A DNA stretch of 64,000 nucleotides from positions 372,001 through 436,000 of the forward strand of contig NZ_CP131131.1 of NCBI RefSeq assembly GCF_033705735.1, written 5' to 3'. The notes below the pieces were generated by a model. The model was not told the DNA's origin, did no database searches, and saw only the letters and a list, made by a program, of their open reading frames with translations. Position 1 is the stretch's first letter; every line of letters begins with the position of its first letter. Source of the DNA: Shinella zoogloeoides. Lineage in GTDB: Bacteria > Pseudomonadota > Alphaproteobacteria > Rhizobiales > Rhizobiaceae. This document shows positions 25,532-34,894 of the stretch, piece by piece. A program made the translations under genes and the position numbers.

Positions 25532-26176
25532 ATGTTGACGACCTTCCAGATACAGGCCCTTCTCGTCGGGGCGCTTTGGACCGTGGGGCTTGCCCTCGTC
25601 GCCTTCGCCGGCGGCGGCGTTATCGGCCTCCTCGTCGCCGTCACGCGCGTTTCGCGCCACCGGATCGTGCGCAATCTCTCCTTCCTCTACGTTCAGATCG
25701 TGCAGGGCACGCCGCTGCTCATCCAGATGATGCTGGCCTATTTCGGCCTGTCGCTGCTCGGCTACGACCTGCCGCCGTTCGCTGCCGCCTGCCTGGCGAT
25801 CGTTATCTATGCCAGCGCCTATTTCGGTGAGATCTGGCGGGGCGGCATCCTGTCCGTGCCGAAGACCCAGTGGGAAGCGGCCGAATGTCTCGCGCTTTCC
25901 GATGCGCAGCGCTTCTGGCTCATCATCGTGCCGCAGGCGCTCCGCCTCTCCACGCCGCCAACGGTCGGTTTCATGGTGCAGGTGGTCAAGAACACCTCGC
26001 TCGCCTCGGTCATCGGAGTCGCCGACCTCACCTATACCAGCAAGCTCATCAACAATTCGACGTTCCAGCCCTTCCAGGTCTTCGTGCTCGTCGCCGCCCT
26101 TTACTTCGTCATGTGCTTCCCGCTCGCCTGGTGGAGCCGAAAGCTGGAGGATCGCCTCAATGTCTCCAATCGTTAA
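25532..26176 (+). CDS. Polar amino-acid-type ABC transporter permease 2
   Basis: A 214-residue partner permease of the HisQ/GlnP family. It has [20 protein letters not shown] and the EAA loop [22 protein letters not shown], which docks the ATPase. It starts 10 bp after permease 1, and its end overlaps the ATPase start by 17 bp, consistent with translational coupling. Paired distinct permeases are usual for this transporter class. Confidence 0.92.
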   Translation: MLTTFQIQALLVGALWTVGLALVAFAGGGVIGLLVAVTRVSRHRIVRNLSFLYVQIVQGTPLLIQMMLAYFGLSLLGYDLPPFAAACLAIVIYASAYFGEIWRGGILSVPKTQWEAAECLALSDAQRFWLIIVPQALRLSTPPTVGFMVQVVKNTSLASVIGVADLTYTSKLINNSTFQPFQVFVLVAALYFVMCFPLAWWSRKLEDRLNVSNR

Positions 26177-26894
26177 GCTGACCAATGTGTCGAAGTCGTT
26201 CGGTGCGCTGCAGGTCCTCGACGGCATCTCCTTCGACGTCCAGCCGGGCAGCGTCGTGGCGCTGATCGGCCGGAGTGGCTCGGGCAAGAGCACGGCGCTG
26301 CGCTGCATGAATGGCCTCGAGACTATCGACAGCGGCGAGATCGACATCTGTTCGCACAGGCTCGGCACGAGGCTCGAGAAGCGCCTGCTGCGCGAACTGC
26401 ATCTCGACGTCGGAATGGTGTTCCAGAGCTACAACCTCTTTCCGCACCTGACCGTCGGGCAGAACGTCATGCTCGCGCCGCGCTGGGTCAAGAGGTCGGC
26501 GAAAGGCGAGGCGCGCGACCGCGCCATGGAGGTCCTTTCGCGCGTCGGTCTTGCGGAGAAGTTCCATTCCTATCCCGAGCAGCTTTCCGGCGGCCAGCAG
26601 CAGCGCGTGGCGATCGCCCGTTCTCTCGCCATGCAGCCCAAGGTGATGCTGTTCGACGAGGTGACATCGGCACTTGATCCGGAACTGACAGGCGAGGTGC
26701 TGCGTGTCATGGAAAATCTCGCCCGCGAGGGCATGACCATGGTGCTCGTCACTCATGAAATGTCCTTTGCCCGCCGCGTCGCCGACACGGTGATCTTCAT
26801 GCACAAGGGCCGCATCCACGAACAGGGGCCGGGCGCCATGCTCGAAGCGCCGTCCACCCCCGAACTCGCGCAATTCGTTGGTAACGGCCTCTAG
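26160..26894 (+). CDS. Amino-acid-type ABC transporter ATP-binding protein
   Basis: A 244-residue ATPase of the GlnQ/HisP family. It has Walker [10 protein letters not shown], a Q-loop at [13 protein letters not shown], the signature LSGGQQQR, Walker [15 protein letters not shown] and the switch His in VLVTHEM. The start at 26160 ([15 protein letters not shown]) overlaps the permease stop. The longer open frame upstream only shadows the permease. It powers the import system encoded by its neighbours. Confidence 0.94.
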   Translation: MSPIVKLTNVSKSFGALQVLDGISFDVQPGSVVALIGRSGSGKSTALRCMNGLETIDSGEIDICSHRLGTRLEKRLLRELHLDVGMVFQSYNLFPHLTVGQNVMLAPRWVKRSAKGEARDRAMEVLSRVGLAEKFHSYPEQLSGGQQQRVAIARSLAMQPKVMLFDEVTSALDPELTGEVLRVMENLAREGMTMVLVTHEMSFARRVADTVIFMHKGRIHEQGPGAMLEAPSTPELAQFVGNGL

Positions 26895-26943
26895 GCAGCA
26901 GGCCAGCCGGCTTTCGACCATCATCCCAAACCCGGAGGAAAAA

Positions 26944-27750
26944 ATGGGTATCTCGAAATACATGACGTCTCTCATCGCGCTTGCCGCCCTCGGCGTCAGC
27001 GCCGTGACGGCCAGCGCCGACCAACTCGCCGACATCAAGGCTGCAAAAACCATCACGATCGGTGTCGACCTCGGCCAGGCGCCCTTCGGCATGGTCGACG
27101 GAGAGATGAAGCAGGTCGGTTCCGACGTCGCGACCGCGGAGCTTCTCGCCAAGGACCTCGGCGTGGAGCTGAAGATCGTTTCCGTCGCGCCGGCCAACCG
27201 CATTCCCTACCTGATGACGAAGAAGGTGGATGCCGTCATCGCCAGCTTTTCGATCACCGACGAGCGCAAGAAGACGATCGACTTCTCCAATCCCTATGCC
27301 GTGATCCAGTCGGCTGTCGCCACCACCGGCGGTCTGAAGGTCTCCGCGCTCAAGGATCTCGAAGGCAAGGAAGTTGCCGTCACGCGCGGCTCGACCAACG
27401 ACCAGATCATCACCAAGGTCGCCGAGGACGAGGGGCTGAACATCACCGTCGTGCGCTACGACGACAATGCCACCGCCACGAACGCCGTCGTTTCCGGCCA
27501 GCAGGACGTCTATGTCGTCGCCCCCTCGCTGCTCGTTCCGGTCAATGCCGCTAACCCGGACAAGAAGATCGAGCCGCAACTGACGCTCAAGACCTTCCCG
27601 CTCGGCATCGGCCTACGCAAGAACGAGCCCGAATTCAAGGCCTGGCTCGACCAGTGGGTCACGGACAACCTCGCCAGCGGCAAGCTGCGCGAGGTCTACA
27701 AGACCTATCACGGCGTTGCCCTGCCCGACGACATGGCCTCGTTCAACTAA
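26944..27750 (+). CDS. Periplasmic substrate-binding protein (amino-acid/organic-acid type)
   Basis: A 268-residue periplasmic binding protein of ABC family 3. A Sec signal peptide (MGISKYMTSLIALAALGVSAVTASA) is likely cleaved after the Ala near residue 24. KTITIGVDLGQAPFG, VDAVIASFSITDERKKTIDFSNPY and VAVTRGSTNDQII are typical of the family. GGAGG precedes ATG 26944. The linked UxaA-family dehydratase suggests that the ligand may be a hydroxy acid rather than an amino acid; this is inference. Confidence 0.9.
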   Translation: MGISKYMTSLIALAALGVSAVTASADQLADIKAAKTITIGVDLGQAPFGMVDGEMKQVGSDVATAELLAKDLGVELKIVSVAPANRIPYLMTKKVDAVIASFSITDERKKTIDFSNPYAVIQSAVATTGGLKVSALKDLEGKEVAVTRGSTNDQIITKVAEDEGLNITVVRYDDNATATNAVVSGQQDVYVVAPSLLVPVNAANPDKKIEPQLTLKTFPLGIGLRKNEPEFKAWLDQWVTDNLASGKLREVYKTYHGVALPDDMASFN

Positions 27751-27811
27751 CCGTTCGGTCCCGGCCCTTAAACGGGTCGGGACCATCCCCGCATCGTTTC
27801 CGGAAAATTCC

Positions 27812-29341
27812 ATGTCCATCTCGACCATCATCCGCCTGCGCCCCGAAGACGACGTCGTGATCGCCGCCAAGGCGATCCCCGCCGGCACCGTTCTGCCCGA
27901 TCTCGGCATTGCCACGCTTCAGGATATCCCCGCGGGGCACAAGGTCGCGGTGCGCGACCTGAAGGCCGGATCGCCGGTGCGCAAGTACAACCAGATCATC
28001 GGGGCGGCGAGTGCGGACATTCCGGCTGGCGCCCATATCCATGTGCACAATCTCGTCATGACGGAGGTGGAGCACGATTTCGCGATCGGTAGCGCGGCCG
28101 AGCCGGTCGAGATGGCCGCCGAGCCCGCGACCTTCATGGGCATCCGTCGTGCCGATGGCCGCGTGGCGACGCGCAACTATATCGGCATCCTGACGAGCGT
28201 GAACTGTTCCGCCCGCGTGGCGCGCGCCATCGCCGATCATTTCCGGCGCGACCTGCGCCCCGAGGTGCTTGCGGATTTTCCGAATGTCGATGGTGTGGTA
28301 GCGCTCACCCATGGCATCGGTTGCGGCGTCGACACGCGCAGCGAAGGCATGGCGATGGTGCGCCGAACGCTTGCCGGCTATGCTGTGCACCCGAATTTCG
28401 GCGCCGTGCTGATGATCGGCCTCGGCTGCGAGGCCAACCAGATTTCCGACATCCTTGCCGAGCGTGGCCTTGCCGCCGGCGAGGGGCTGCGCACTTTCAC
28501 CATCCAGGAGCAGGGCGGCACGGCCAAGACCATCCAGCATGGCATCGAGCAGATCAAGGCGATGCTGCCGGCGATCAACGACGTCGAACGCGAGCCGCTG
28601 TCTGCCTCGCACATCGTCGTCGGTCTGCAATGCGGCGGCTCGGACGGCTATTCCGGCATCACAGCCAACCCGGCGCTGGGCGCGGCCGTCGATCTCCTGG
28701 TGAAGAACGGTGGCACGGCCATCCTTTCCGAGACGCCGGAGGTCTACGGCGCGGAGCACCTCCTCACGCGCCGCGCTTGCAGCGAGGAGGTTGGCCGAAA
28801 GCTGATCGATCGTATCGAATGGTGGAAGGAATATTGTGCCCGCAACGGGGCGGAGATGAACAACAATCCGTCGGCCGGCAATAAGGCCGGCGGGCTGACC
28901 ACCATCCTGGAAAAGTCCCTCGGCGCGGTCGCCAAGGGCGGCACCACGCCGCTCAACGGGGTCTATCAATATGCCGAGCCGGTCACCGCGAGCGGCTTCG
29001 TCTTCATGGATTCCCCCGGCTTCGACCCGATCTCGGCCACCGGTCAGGTGGCCTCGGGGGCAAACCTGATCTGCTTCACCACCGGCCGCGGTTCCGCCTT
29101 CGGCTGCATGCCTTCGCCCTCCCTCAAGCTTGCGACCAACACCGCGACCTGGAACCGCCAGGAAGAGGATATGGACATCAACTGCGGCACGATCATCGAC
29201 GGCACCGCGACCATCGAAGGGCTCGGACAGGAGATATTCCAGATGATCCTCGACTGCGCGTCAGGCAAGCCGTCGAAGAGCGAGCTCTTCGGCTACGGTC
29301 AGGACGAGTTCGTTCCCTGGCAGGTCAGCGTCGTCACGTGA
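27812..29341 (+). CDS. uxaA: UxaA-family altronate/galactarate-type dehydratase
   Basis: A 509-residue sugar-acid dehydratase. The N-terminal SAF domain (about residues 5-75, DDVVIAAKAIPAGTVL) is followed by a linker and the GD_AH catalytic domain. The latter includes MGIRRADGRVATRNYIGI, THGIGCGVDTRSEG, GLGCEANQI and GLQCGGSDGYSGITANPALG. Conserved Cys residues could hold the metal. The family removes water from altronate or galactarate to give 2-keto-3-deoxy acids; the true substrate here is unknown. It is the last gene of the IclR-linked operon. The start at 27812 (MSISTIIRLRPEDD) leaves a 61-bp gap after the binding protein. Confidence 0.85.
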   Translation: MSISTIIRLRPEDDVVIAAKAIPAGTVLPDLGIATLQDIPAGHKVAVRDLKAGSPVRKYNQIIGAASADIPAGAHIHVHNLVMTEVEHDFAIGSAAEPVEMAAEPATFMGIRRADGRVATRNYIGILTSVNCSARVARAIADHFRRDLRPEVLADFPNVDGVVALTHGIGCGVDTRSEGMAMVRRTLAGYAVHPNFGAVLMIGLGCEANQISDILAERGLAAGEGLRTFTIQEQGGTAKTIQHGIEQIKAMLPAINDVEREPLSASHIVVGLQCGGSDGYSGITANPALGAAVDLLVKNGGTAILSETPEVYGAEHLLTRRACSEEVGRKLIDRIEWWKEYCARNGAEMNNNPSAGNKAGGLTTILEKSLGAVAKGGTTPLNGVYQYAEPVTASGFVFMDSPGFDPISATGQVASGANLICFTTGRGSAFGCMPSPSLKLATNTATWNRQEEDMDINCGTIIDGTATIEGLGQEIFQMILDCASGKPSKSELFGYGQDEFVPWQVSVVT

Positions 29342-29801
29342 AGCGGGAAAGATGGTGATGAGCGGCATCGCTTGCGGAATGCCCGGCTCCTTCTGACCCC
29401 AGAATATCGATTGCCTCACGGATGCGCCGGCTGATGGCGAATTGCTTGGCCGATGTCGCGTGTGGAGTAGAATGTCGGAGGCGCGAGCTTCAGCGTGGGA
29501 GCCGCGAAAGCGAAGAACTTCGCCGATTGTAAAGCTGCCTTTTTTCAGAACCTCTTCCATCTTCGCCCCAGTCGGAATTACGCCTCAGCGTTCAAGAACT
29601 CAATGCGGTAATCGCAGAATAATGCCTTCTCTTGGATCGTTCGCACGAGGCCGCTGCGCGTGACCACTTTCTGGTCCATCGCCTTCGTCAGCCCCGGGAC
29701 GCCTCGGCTAGCCCCACCTTGTGCAGAGCCGGACTTTGCGTTTTTATGCGCGACAATCTCTCTGCGCATGACGAAATGAGCGCACCTGGAGCCTCGAACA
29801 T
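29342..29801. other. Gap between dehydratase and SyrB-like genes
   Basis: About 460 bp without a convincing gene. Short minus-strand frames read AISRRIREAIDILGSEG (about 29400-29440) and MDQKVVTRSGLVRTIQEKALF (about 29600-29680). They have coding-like composition but are unrecognised and may be decayed fragments. Confidence 0.3.
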
Positions 29802-30470
29802 TTGAAAAAGCCACAAAAGAACTTTGTCGTTGAGTACAAGGGTGTACGTCGAAAACCCGTGCCGCAATCCAATTCGATCTGGGGTAGCGTCGATTTGCGC
29901 CAGTTCGCCGAGCACGACGACAACGTGGAGGCCCCTCGGCTTGGCGGGTCTCCCGCAGGTTCGGATGCAGCGGGAGACGAGGCACCGCGCGCACCCGCGT
30001 TGACAGCAGATCTTCAGCAAAAGCCAACATCAAACTTTCCTCCGGAGGAACAAATGGCCGACGAAACAAGCGTAACCGAACCGACGTCCACTGAAACCGG
30101 AACTGCTCTGTCGAAAACGCCGGAGCCCAGGAAGCGTGGCCCGCGTGCCAAGAGCGCAGTGTCGGAAACTGCATCTTCGGATGCTTCGGTCGAAGCACCG
30201 GCCGTCAAGAAAGCCCGGGCAAAGAGGGGTAGCAAAAGCGTCGCAGCGGAGATGAAGCCCTCAGCTCGCCGAGGCGGGCGCAAAGCCAAGGCTGCTGTCG
30301 ATCAGGTTGTCGATTCCGCCCAGCAGGCTGTCTCGCCTGTCACAGCTGCCGGTGAGAAAATGGAGGATTTGCTCCAGCTCGAGCAGGAAAATCGGCGACT
30401 GCGGAAGCTGCTCGCGGAAAAGCTCCGCACCGAGAACGCGGACCTTCGCAAACGTCTCGGCCTTGACTGA
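29802..30470 (+). CDS. syrB: SyrB-like rhizobial regulator with in-frame N-terminal extension
   Basis: From ATG 30054, preceded by CCGGAGGAA, the product is 138 residues. It has a Lys/Arg/Ala-rich, histone-like middle and a C-terminal coiled coil (LLQLEQENRRLRKLLAEKL and LRKRLG) typical of SyrB, a Sinorhizobium regulator of the syrM/exopolysaccharide circuit. The same frame is open upstream to a TTG at 29802, adding 84 residues (KNFVVEYKGVRRKPV, SIWGSVDLRQFAEHDDN). These look like a second small conserved rhizobial domain rather than noise. Either one 222-residue protein or two nested starts is possible. Confidence 0.72.
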   Translation: MKKPQKNFVVEYKGVRRKPVPQSNSIWGSVDLRQFAEHDDNVEAPRLGGSPAGSDAAGDEAPRAPALTADLQQKPTSNFPPEEQMADETSVTEPTSTETGTALSKTPEPRKRGPRAKSAVSETASSDASVEAPAVKKARAKRGSKSVAAEMKPSARRGGRKAKAAVDQVVDSAQQAVSPVTAAGEKMEDLLQLEQENRRLRKLLAEKLRTENADLRKRLGLD

Positions 30471-30602
30471 GCTGATGTCGGAGGATTGGTCGGCTGCCAG
30501 GCCGGCCTTTCGCTTCAGCGCGATGTTGCTCGGCGGCTGCATGGGGGTCTCCGTTTCCCGGTGGGTTACCGGAGCGTACGTCAAGATGGGAGTTGAGAAG
30601 CG

Positions 30603-31172
30603 ATGGTAAAGTCGCCCTGGAAACTTCTCACCGGATTGCTGTCTCGGGGCATGACTGCGGATCAACGTCATGTTGACCAGGCCAGCCCCATCGGGATTCT
30701 CGACAATGCCGGTGCGCTTGGAGCCCATTCCACCGCGTCTGAAACATCGAACGAAGGCGAGCCTGCACCTGGGCGAGAATCATCGGCGGCATCGCAAGCT
30801 GGCAAGATCGAAACCGGGGATCGTCAGGAGCCACCGCCGGCAATCGCGGCAGACGTCGCTTACGTGACGCCAGCCGGTGAAGTCCCTGCTTTGGCCCCGG
30901 ACCGCGCTACAGGCACCGTGGGCGCCGAACGTCGAAATTCTCAGCGCAAGGCATCGCCGAAAATCCATCGGAAAACCAGGGCGAAAGTGCCGGATCACGC
31001 CAGGGATGCGGAACTGGACGTTGCTTTGGCGAAGCAGGCCGGGCCAATCCAGGCAAACCCCATGGCGGCGCTGGACAGCGAGATCACGGAGCTGCGGTCC
31101 CGACTGGCAGTGAAGCTCCGGCTTCAAAATGATCAACTGAGGCAAATGCTCAAGCGATTTGAACCGCATTGA
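30603..31172 (+). CDS. SyrB-like/coiled-coil protein, second of pair
   Basis: A 189-residue protein. It begins MVKSPWKLLTGLLSRG, has a disordered Ala/Pro/Glu-rich middle and a basic patch (RRNSQRKASPKIHRKTRAK), and ends in a short coiled coil (SEITELRSRLAVKLRLQNDQLRQMLKRF). The ending matches the style of the SyrB-like gene 130 bp upstream. The two probably belong to the same regulatory family and may act together. No enzymatic motif is seen. Confidence 0.65.
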   Translation: MVKSPWKLLTGLLSRGMTADQRHVDQASPIGILDNAGALGAHSTASETSNEGEPAPGRESSAASQAGKIETGDRQEPPPAIAADVAYVTPAGEVPALAPDRATGTVGAERRNSQRKASPKIHRKTRAKVPDHARDAELDVALAKQAGPIQANPMAALDSEITELRSRLAVKLRLQNDQLRQMLKRFEPH

Positions 31173-31601
31173 TCCTTCTGTCGATGCGCGCCCTCGCGTG
31201 GCGCGAAGACGTTTGTGCTGAAGAAGCCGGCGAATGTGAACGCGAAGCGCGATAAACTCCACCATGGATTAAGAGAGCGAAAAGCTGGGCCGAACGATCA
31301 AGCGGGATGTTGTCGCCCGCTGGATGGCAGCAAGAGATACCCAGGATGTCCCCATTGCTGGCGCCTATTCGAGGTCGAGGTGGAGCGCCGCGTATGGGAT
31401 GTCGTCGAGGGCAAATCACATATCGCGGTCTCGCTCGACCTTGGAGACGTCTTCGCCGAACCGAATGAACGCCTGGCCGATTGGCGAGCACCGGCAAGGC
31501 CAGGTCGCAATCGAGTGGTGAGCAGTCGCCAGCGGCCATCAGCACGAATGACGTCCACACGGACAAAGCGATCATTGGTTTCCGGCGCGATTAATGCTGC
31601 T
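31173..31601. other. Gap between SyrB-like pair and AraC gene
   Basis: About 430 bp. Open frames on both strands exist but none shows family motifs or a ribosome site, and they overlap the end of the araC gene. I see no clear promoter or repeat. Confidence 0.3.
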
Positions 31602-32381
31602 TTATTGTGTCCGCAGTGGCCGATGATGTTTTCCGATTTCGCTCGGGGCGTATCCGAAGTGACGCGAGAAGGCGCGCGACAAGGCTGAGGCGCTGCCGAA
31701 GCCGACGCGTCCGGCAGCCACCTTGACACTGTACCCCTTGGACAACATAAGCTGCGCCAATGTGAGGCGCCATCTCGCCAGATAGGCAAGCGGGGGACGC
31801 CCCACGGTTTCGGCAAACTCCCTCATAAACCGGCTTCGGCTCATGCCGGAAAGCTCCGCCAGCTCCTTAACGCGCCACGGGCGAGTGGGATCGTCGTGCA
31901 TGGAAACGAGGCAGGCATGAAGTTCCGAATGCGCAAGGCCTGCTAGAAGACCTGCGGTGACCGTTCCCTCGGCAATGGCGCGCCGGATCGCATAGATGAC
32001 GAGGATCTCGCTCAGCCGCTTGCCGATAAATCCGCTGCCGCATCGCGAGAAGGATCGCTCGGTCATAAAGAGTTCCGAGAGCGCAGCGAGCTGCGGTTCC
32101 GCGGCAAGCTCAAAGACGATCTCTTGCGGAAGCGCATCGACCAGCGGATTACAATGACCGCCGAAATCGAGGCTGGCGGTCGCAAGCAGCACCATGGTGC
32201 CGAGAGACCCTCCAGTGCGCGGACGATAGAAAATGTGTGTCGGATGTTGTGCATCCGGGATCGCCGCGATGAGCAGGTTTGCGGATTCAATCGTATCGCT
32301 CGGGTGTGCTTCGAGCGGAAATGCCTGGAGAAAAGCAAACAACCGGTCATGCTTTTGCTTCGTTTCGGGATTTTCAGTCAT
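31602..32381 (-). CDS. AraC-family transcriptional regulator (cupin_6 type)
   Basis: A 259-residue regulator. The N-terminal cupin-like domain (FYRPRTGGSLGTMVLLATASLDFGG..., residues 1-150) is followed by two helix-turn-helix units (WRVKELAELSGMSRSRFMREFAETVGRPPLAYL and KGYSVKVAAGRVGFGSASALSRAFSRHFGYAP). It diverges from the methyltransferase gene at 32466 across 84 bp and may control it. The effector is unknown. Confidence 0.9.
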   Translation of the reverse strand: MTENPETKQKHDRLFAFLQAFPLEAHPSDTIESANLLIAAIPDAQHPTHIFYRPRTGGSLGTMVLLATASLDFGGHCNPLVDALPQEIVFELAAEPQLAALSELFMTERSFSRCGSGFIGKRLSEILVIYAIRRAIAEGTVTAGLLAGLAHSELHACLVSMHDDPTRPWRVKELAELSGMSRSRFMREFAETVGRPPLAYLARWRLTLAQLMLSKGYSVKVAAGRVGFGSASALSRAFSRHFGYAPSEIGKHHRPLRTQ

Positions 32382-32465
32382 GAAAATTTCCTCTTGGGTG
32401 TTTTAAAATCTCCTATCATTTCCTGAAGCGGATAATCACCTCGTGCAGGGAAGGCAAATATCGTC

Positions 32466-33176
32466 GTGGAACAGAGTTCACATTCAAAATTCGATGCGTC
32501 CCGGGCAGAGGAATACGCCCGCCAGGCGCGGATCGCGCTTGCTGGTTATGACGCCTGCCATGAGCTCTCGGCCTGCATCCTGGCTGCCGCACATCCGGAG
32601 CGCCGAGATGCTAAAGTGCTGGTCGTCGGCGCTGGCGGCACGGGGGGAGAAGTGCTCGCAGCAGCGGGTCTCGAGTCCGGCTGGAGCTTTGTCGCAGTCG
32701 ATCCGTCCACGCCGATGCTTGACCTTGCCAGAGCGCAGATCGAGGCGGCTGGTCTTAGCTCACGAGTGACCTTTGTCTATGGCGACCTCTTGGCCGTTCC
32801 GCCCGAAACCACTTTCGATGCGGCGCTCGTGATAGGTGTCCTGCATCATATTCCGGACGACGTCGGCAAGGAAACGCTCCTGGACGAAATCGCTATGCGT
32901 TTGCGACCAGGAGCGTCTCTGATCCTTGCCGGGAACTACAGAAATTATGCTTCTGAACCATTATTGCTGGCGGCGTGGGCAAACCGCTGGCGCATGGGCG
33001 GGGCGGACAAAGATGAGGTTCAGCGAAAGCTCAACAAGATTATGAGCGGCGCTGCTCCGCCGGAATCAGAAGAACGGGTGGGAAACCTCCTCGCTGAAGC
33101 TGGCTTCGAAACGCCAAGCAAATTCTTTTCCAGCCTTTTCTGGGGAGCTTGGCATACGCGGCGCGTGAACGGCTGA
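32466..33176 (+). CDS. Class I SAM-dependent methyltransferase
   Basis: A 236-residue Rossmann-fold methyltransferase. Motif I is KVLVVGAGGTGGEVLAAAG; the acidic residue after strand 2 is in FVAVDPSTPML; motif IV is FDAALVIGVLHHIPDD. The start is GTG 32466, with AGGGAAGG about 12 bp upstream. The substrate cannot be inferred. Its divergence from the AraC gene suggests shared control. Confidence 0.85.
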   Translation: MEQSSHSKFDASRAEEYARQARIALAGYDACHELSACILAAAHPERRDAKVLVVGAGGTGGEVLAAAGLESGWSFVAVDPSTPMLDLARAQIEAAGLSSRVTFVYGDLLAVPPETTFDAALVIGVLHHIPDDVGKETLLDEIAMRLRPGASLILAGNYRNYASEPLLLAAWANRWRMGGADKDEVQRKLNKIMSGAAPPESEERVGNLLAEAGFETPSKFFSSLFWGAWHTRRVNG

Positions 33177-33299
33177 AGGAGGGGGGCGCCGAAGCTGAGT
33201 AATGTCTATCTTGGGTCGGAGAATGGCCGAGAAGGCGCGAAAGCTCTCTGCCACGCATGATTCAAATTCCGCGCTTGTGACGGACGAGCAATTTTTCAC

Positions 33300-33390
33300 C
33301 TTGTAGAAATGCACTGTTGAGACGGCGATGCCGCTGCGGCGGGCAAATGTCTCCGACTGTCAGGCTGTTCTTGGTGTTCTGTTTTTCCAT
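33300..33390 (-). pseudogene. Frameshifted MerR/SoxR-family N-terminal remnant
   Basis: From ATG 33390 the minus strand reads MEKQNTKNSLTVGD. After one frame shift it continues FARRSGIAVSTVHFYK, together matching the SoxR/MerR start (LTVGEVARRSGVAVSxLHFYE). The rest of the gene is absent. A one-base insertion near 33346 breaks the frame. It probably once controlled the neighbouring MFS transporter or a lost redox gene. Confidence 0.65.
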
Positions 33391-33458
33391 TGCCATCTCT
33401 CTTCCTTGCAATAGCCCCTCCGCGGAAACGGAATCCACCAGCGGAGGGGCATGATGCC

Positions 33459-34871
33459 CTATCGCCTCGTCGCGATACCGGCTGTAAGGATACCGGCAAG
33501 GGTAAGAAGCGAGATACCGAGGATGACGTAACGGGCAGCGTCGACGACGGCCTCGCCACCAGCGGTCATCAGTGTTCCCGAGAGGGCCGAGGTGACGGAG
33601 AACGCGATGAGTTGCGTGGTGGTGATGGCCGCGGCGGCCTTTCCTCCTTCGGCGGGATCGCGCGTCGCGCTCATGGCCGCAACGCCGAGCAGCGGCCATG
33701 CTAGTCCGATGCCGGCGCCGGCTATGGCCAGAACCCCAGCCCAGATCGCGACCATGGCAATATCGGCGCCCTGGACCTGCAACAGTCCGTAGGCGATGAG
33801 TCCGCCGGTTAAGAGGAGTGGGCCCAGACGGATGGCACGCCGCCTGCCGGCCTCCGACGAAATCGAAACGACGAACAATTGCGCAATGACCCAGGCGAGT
33901 GAAAGGACCGCGCCGAGAAGACCGGCTACAAGCGGTTGAAGTCCGGCGATCTTCTGCGCGAACAGCGGAATGAATGTCTCGACCATCACGCCGGCGCTGA
34001 GTGTGGCAACCGTGAGGTAGACCCATTTCAGCGAATTGCCGCGCCGATATGTGACGTGCGGCAGGATCGTATCGCGGGTGCGGCGCTCTACAATGACGAA
34101 CAGCGCCAGAAGCACCAGTCCCACTCCGATCATGGCGAATGTAGGCCATCCGATCGGAACGACCGAGCTGAGACTTATCGCGACGATTGCCAGGATGAGG
34201 GGGACAAGTGAAGCCACAGGCACGGTCGTGCGATGTCCAGATCCGGCCATGCCGCCAAAGGAACGCTGCGCAAGAACCGCGAAGGCGAGTGCGGCAAGCG
34301 CGAGAGCGCCATAGGACCAGCGCCACAGACCAAGCTCGGCAAAAACGCCTCCGAGCGCCGGACCGAACAGCGTGCCGATGCCCCACATTGCCGACACGGC
34401 GCCGGTTGCGCGCGCCCAGTGACGTTCGGGCAGGGCCGACCGAATTACCGCATAGCCGAGACCTGCCAGCAGGCCCCCGCCAAGGCCCTGAACGACACGG
34501 CCCAGAATCAGCAATTCCATACTTGGGCTTGCGGCATTACCCGCTGCCCCGACCGCAAATGCGATGAGGCCAAGAACATAGGCCGTCCCTGGCCCTTTCC
34601 AGTCCAGGACGCGGCTAACGAAGAGCGAGGCGACGATGGCGGCGACGACGAAAGACGTCGTTACCCATGCATAATAATGTTGACCGCCGATCTCCGCAAC
34701 AATCGAGGGCATCAGCGCTGCCGTAAAGTAAAGGTTCATAGCGTAAAGGAGAACGCCGCTGGCAAGAACGGTGAGGATGGCAAGATGGCGGGCCACCAGA
34801 AGATCGGCCCATGTGTTGTTGCCCGATTCTGCGCGCTCTTCTGCACCCGCCTGCATGGTTGGCTGTGTCAT
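33459..34871 (-). CDS. MFS drug-efflux transporter, DHA2-like
   Basis: A 470-residue inner-membrane transporter with 12-14 predicted helices. The N-terminal VLASGVLLYAMNLYFTAALMPSIVAEIGG is followed by the motif A region (LFVSRVLDWKGPGTAYVLG), LGRVVQGLGGGLLAGLGYAVI and motif C (GIGTLFGPALGGVFAELGLWRWSYG), typical of DHA2 proton-antiport exporters. It is the second gene of an operon with the DoxX-like gene, and divergent TetR control is likely. The exported compound is unknown. Confidence 0.88.
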   Translation of the reverse strand: MTQPTMQAGAEERAESGNNTWADLLVARHLAILTVLASGVLLYAMNLYFTAALMPSIVAEIGGQHYYAWVTTSFVVAAIVASLFVSRVLDWKGPGTAYVLGLIAFAVGAAGNAASPSMELLILGRVVQGLGGGLLAGLGYAVIRSALPERHWARATGAVSAMWGIGTLFGPALGGVFAELGLWRWSYGALALAALAFAVLAQRSFGGMAGSGHRTTVPVASLVPLILAIVAISLSSVVPIGWPTFAMIGVGLVLLALFVIVERRTRDTILPHVTYRRGNSLKWVYLTVATLSAGVMVETFIPLFAQKIAGLQPLVAGLLGAVLSLAWVIAQLFVVSISSEAGRRRAIRLGPLLLTGGLIAYGLLQVQGADIAMVAIWAGVLAIAGAGIGLAWPLLGVAAMSATRDPAEGGKAAAAITTTQLIAFSVTSALSGTLMTAGGEAVVDAARYVILGISLLTLAGILTAGIATRR

Positions 34872-34894
34872 GTGGTAGCTCCCGAGGAAATGTT

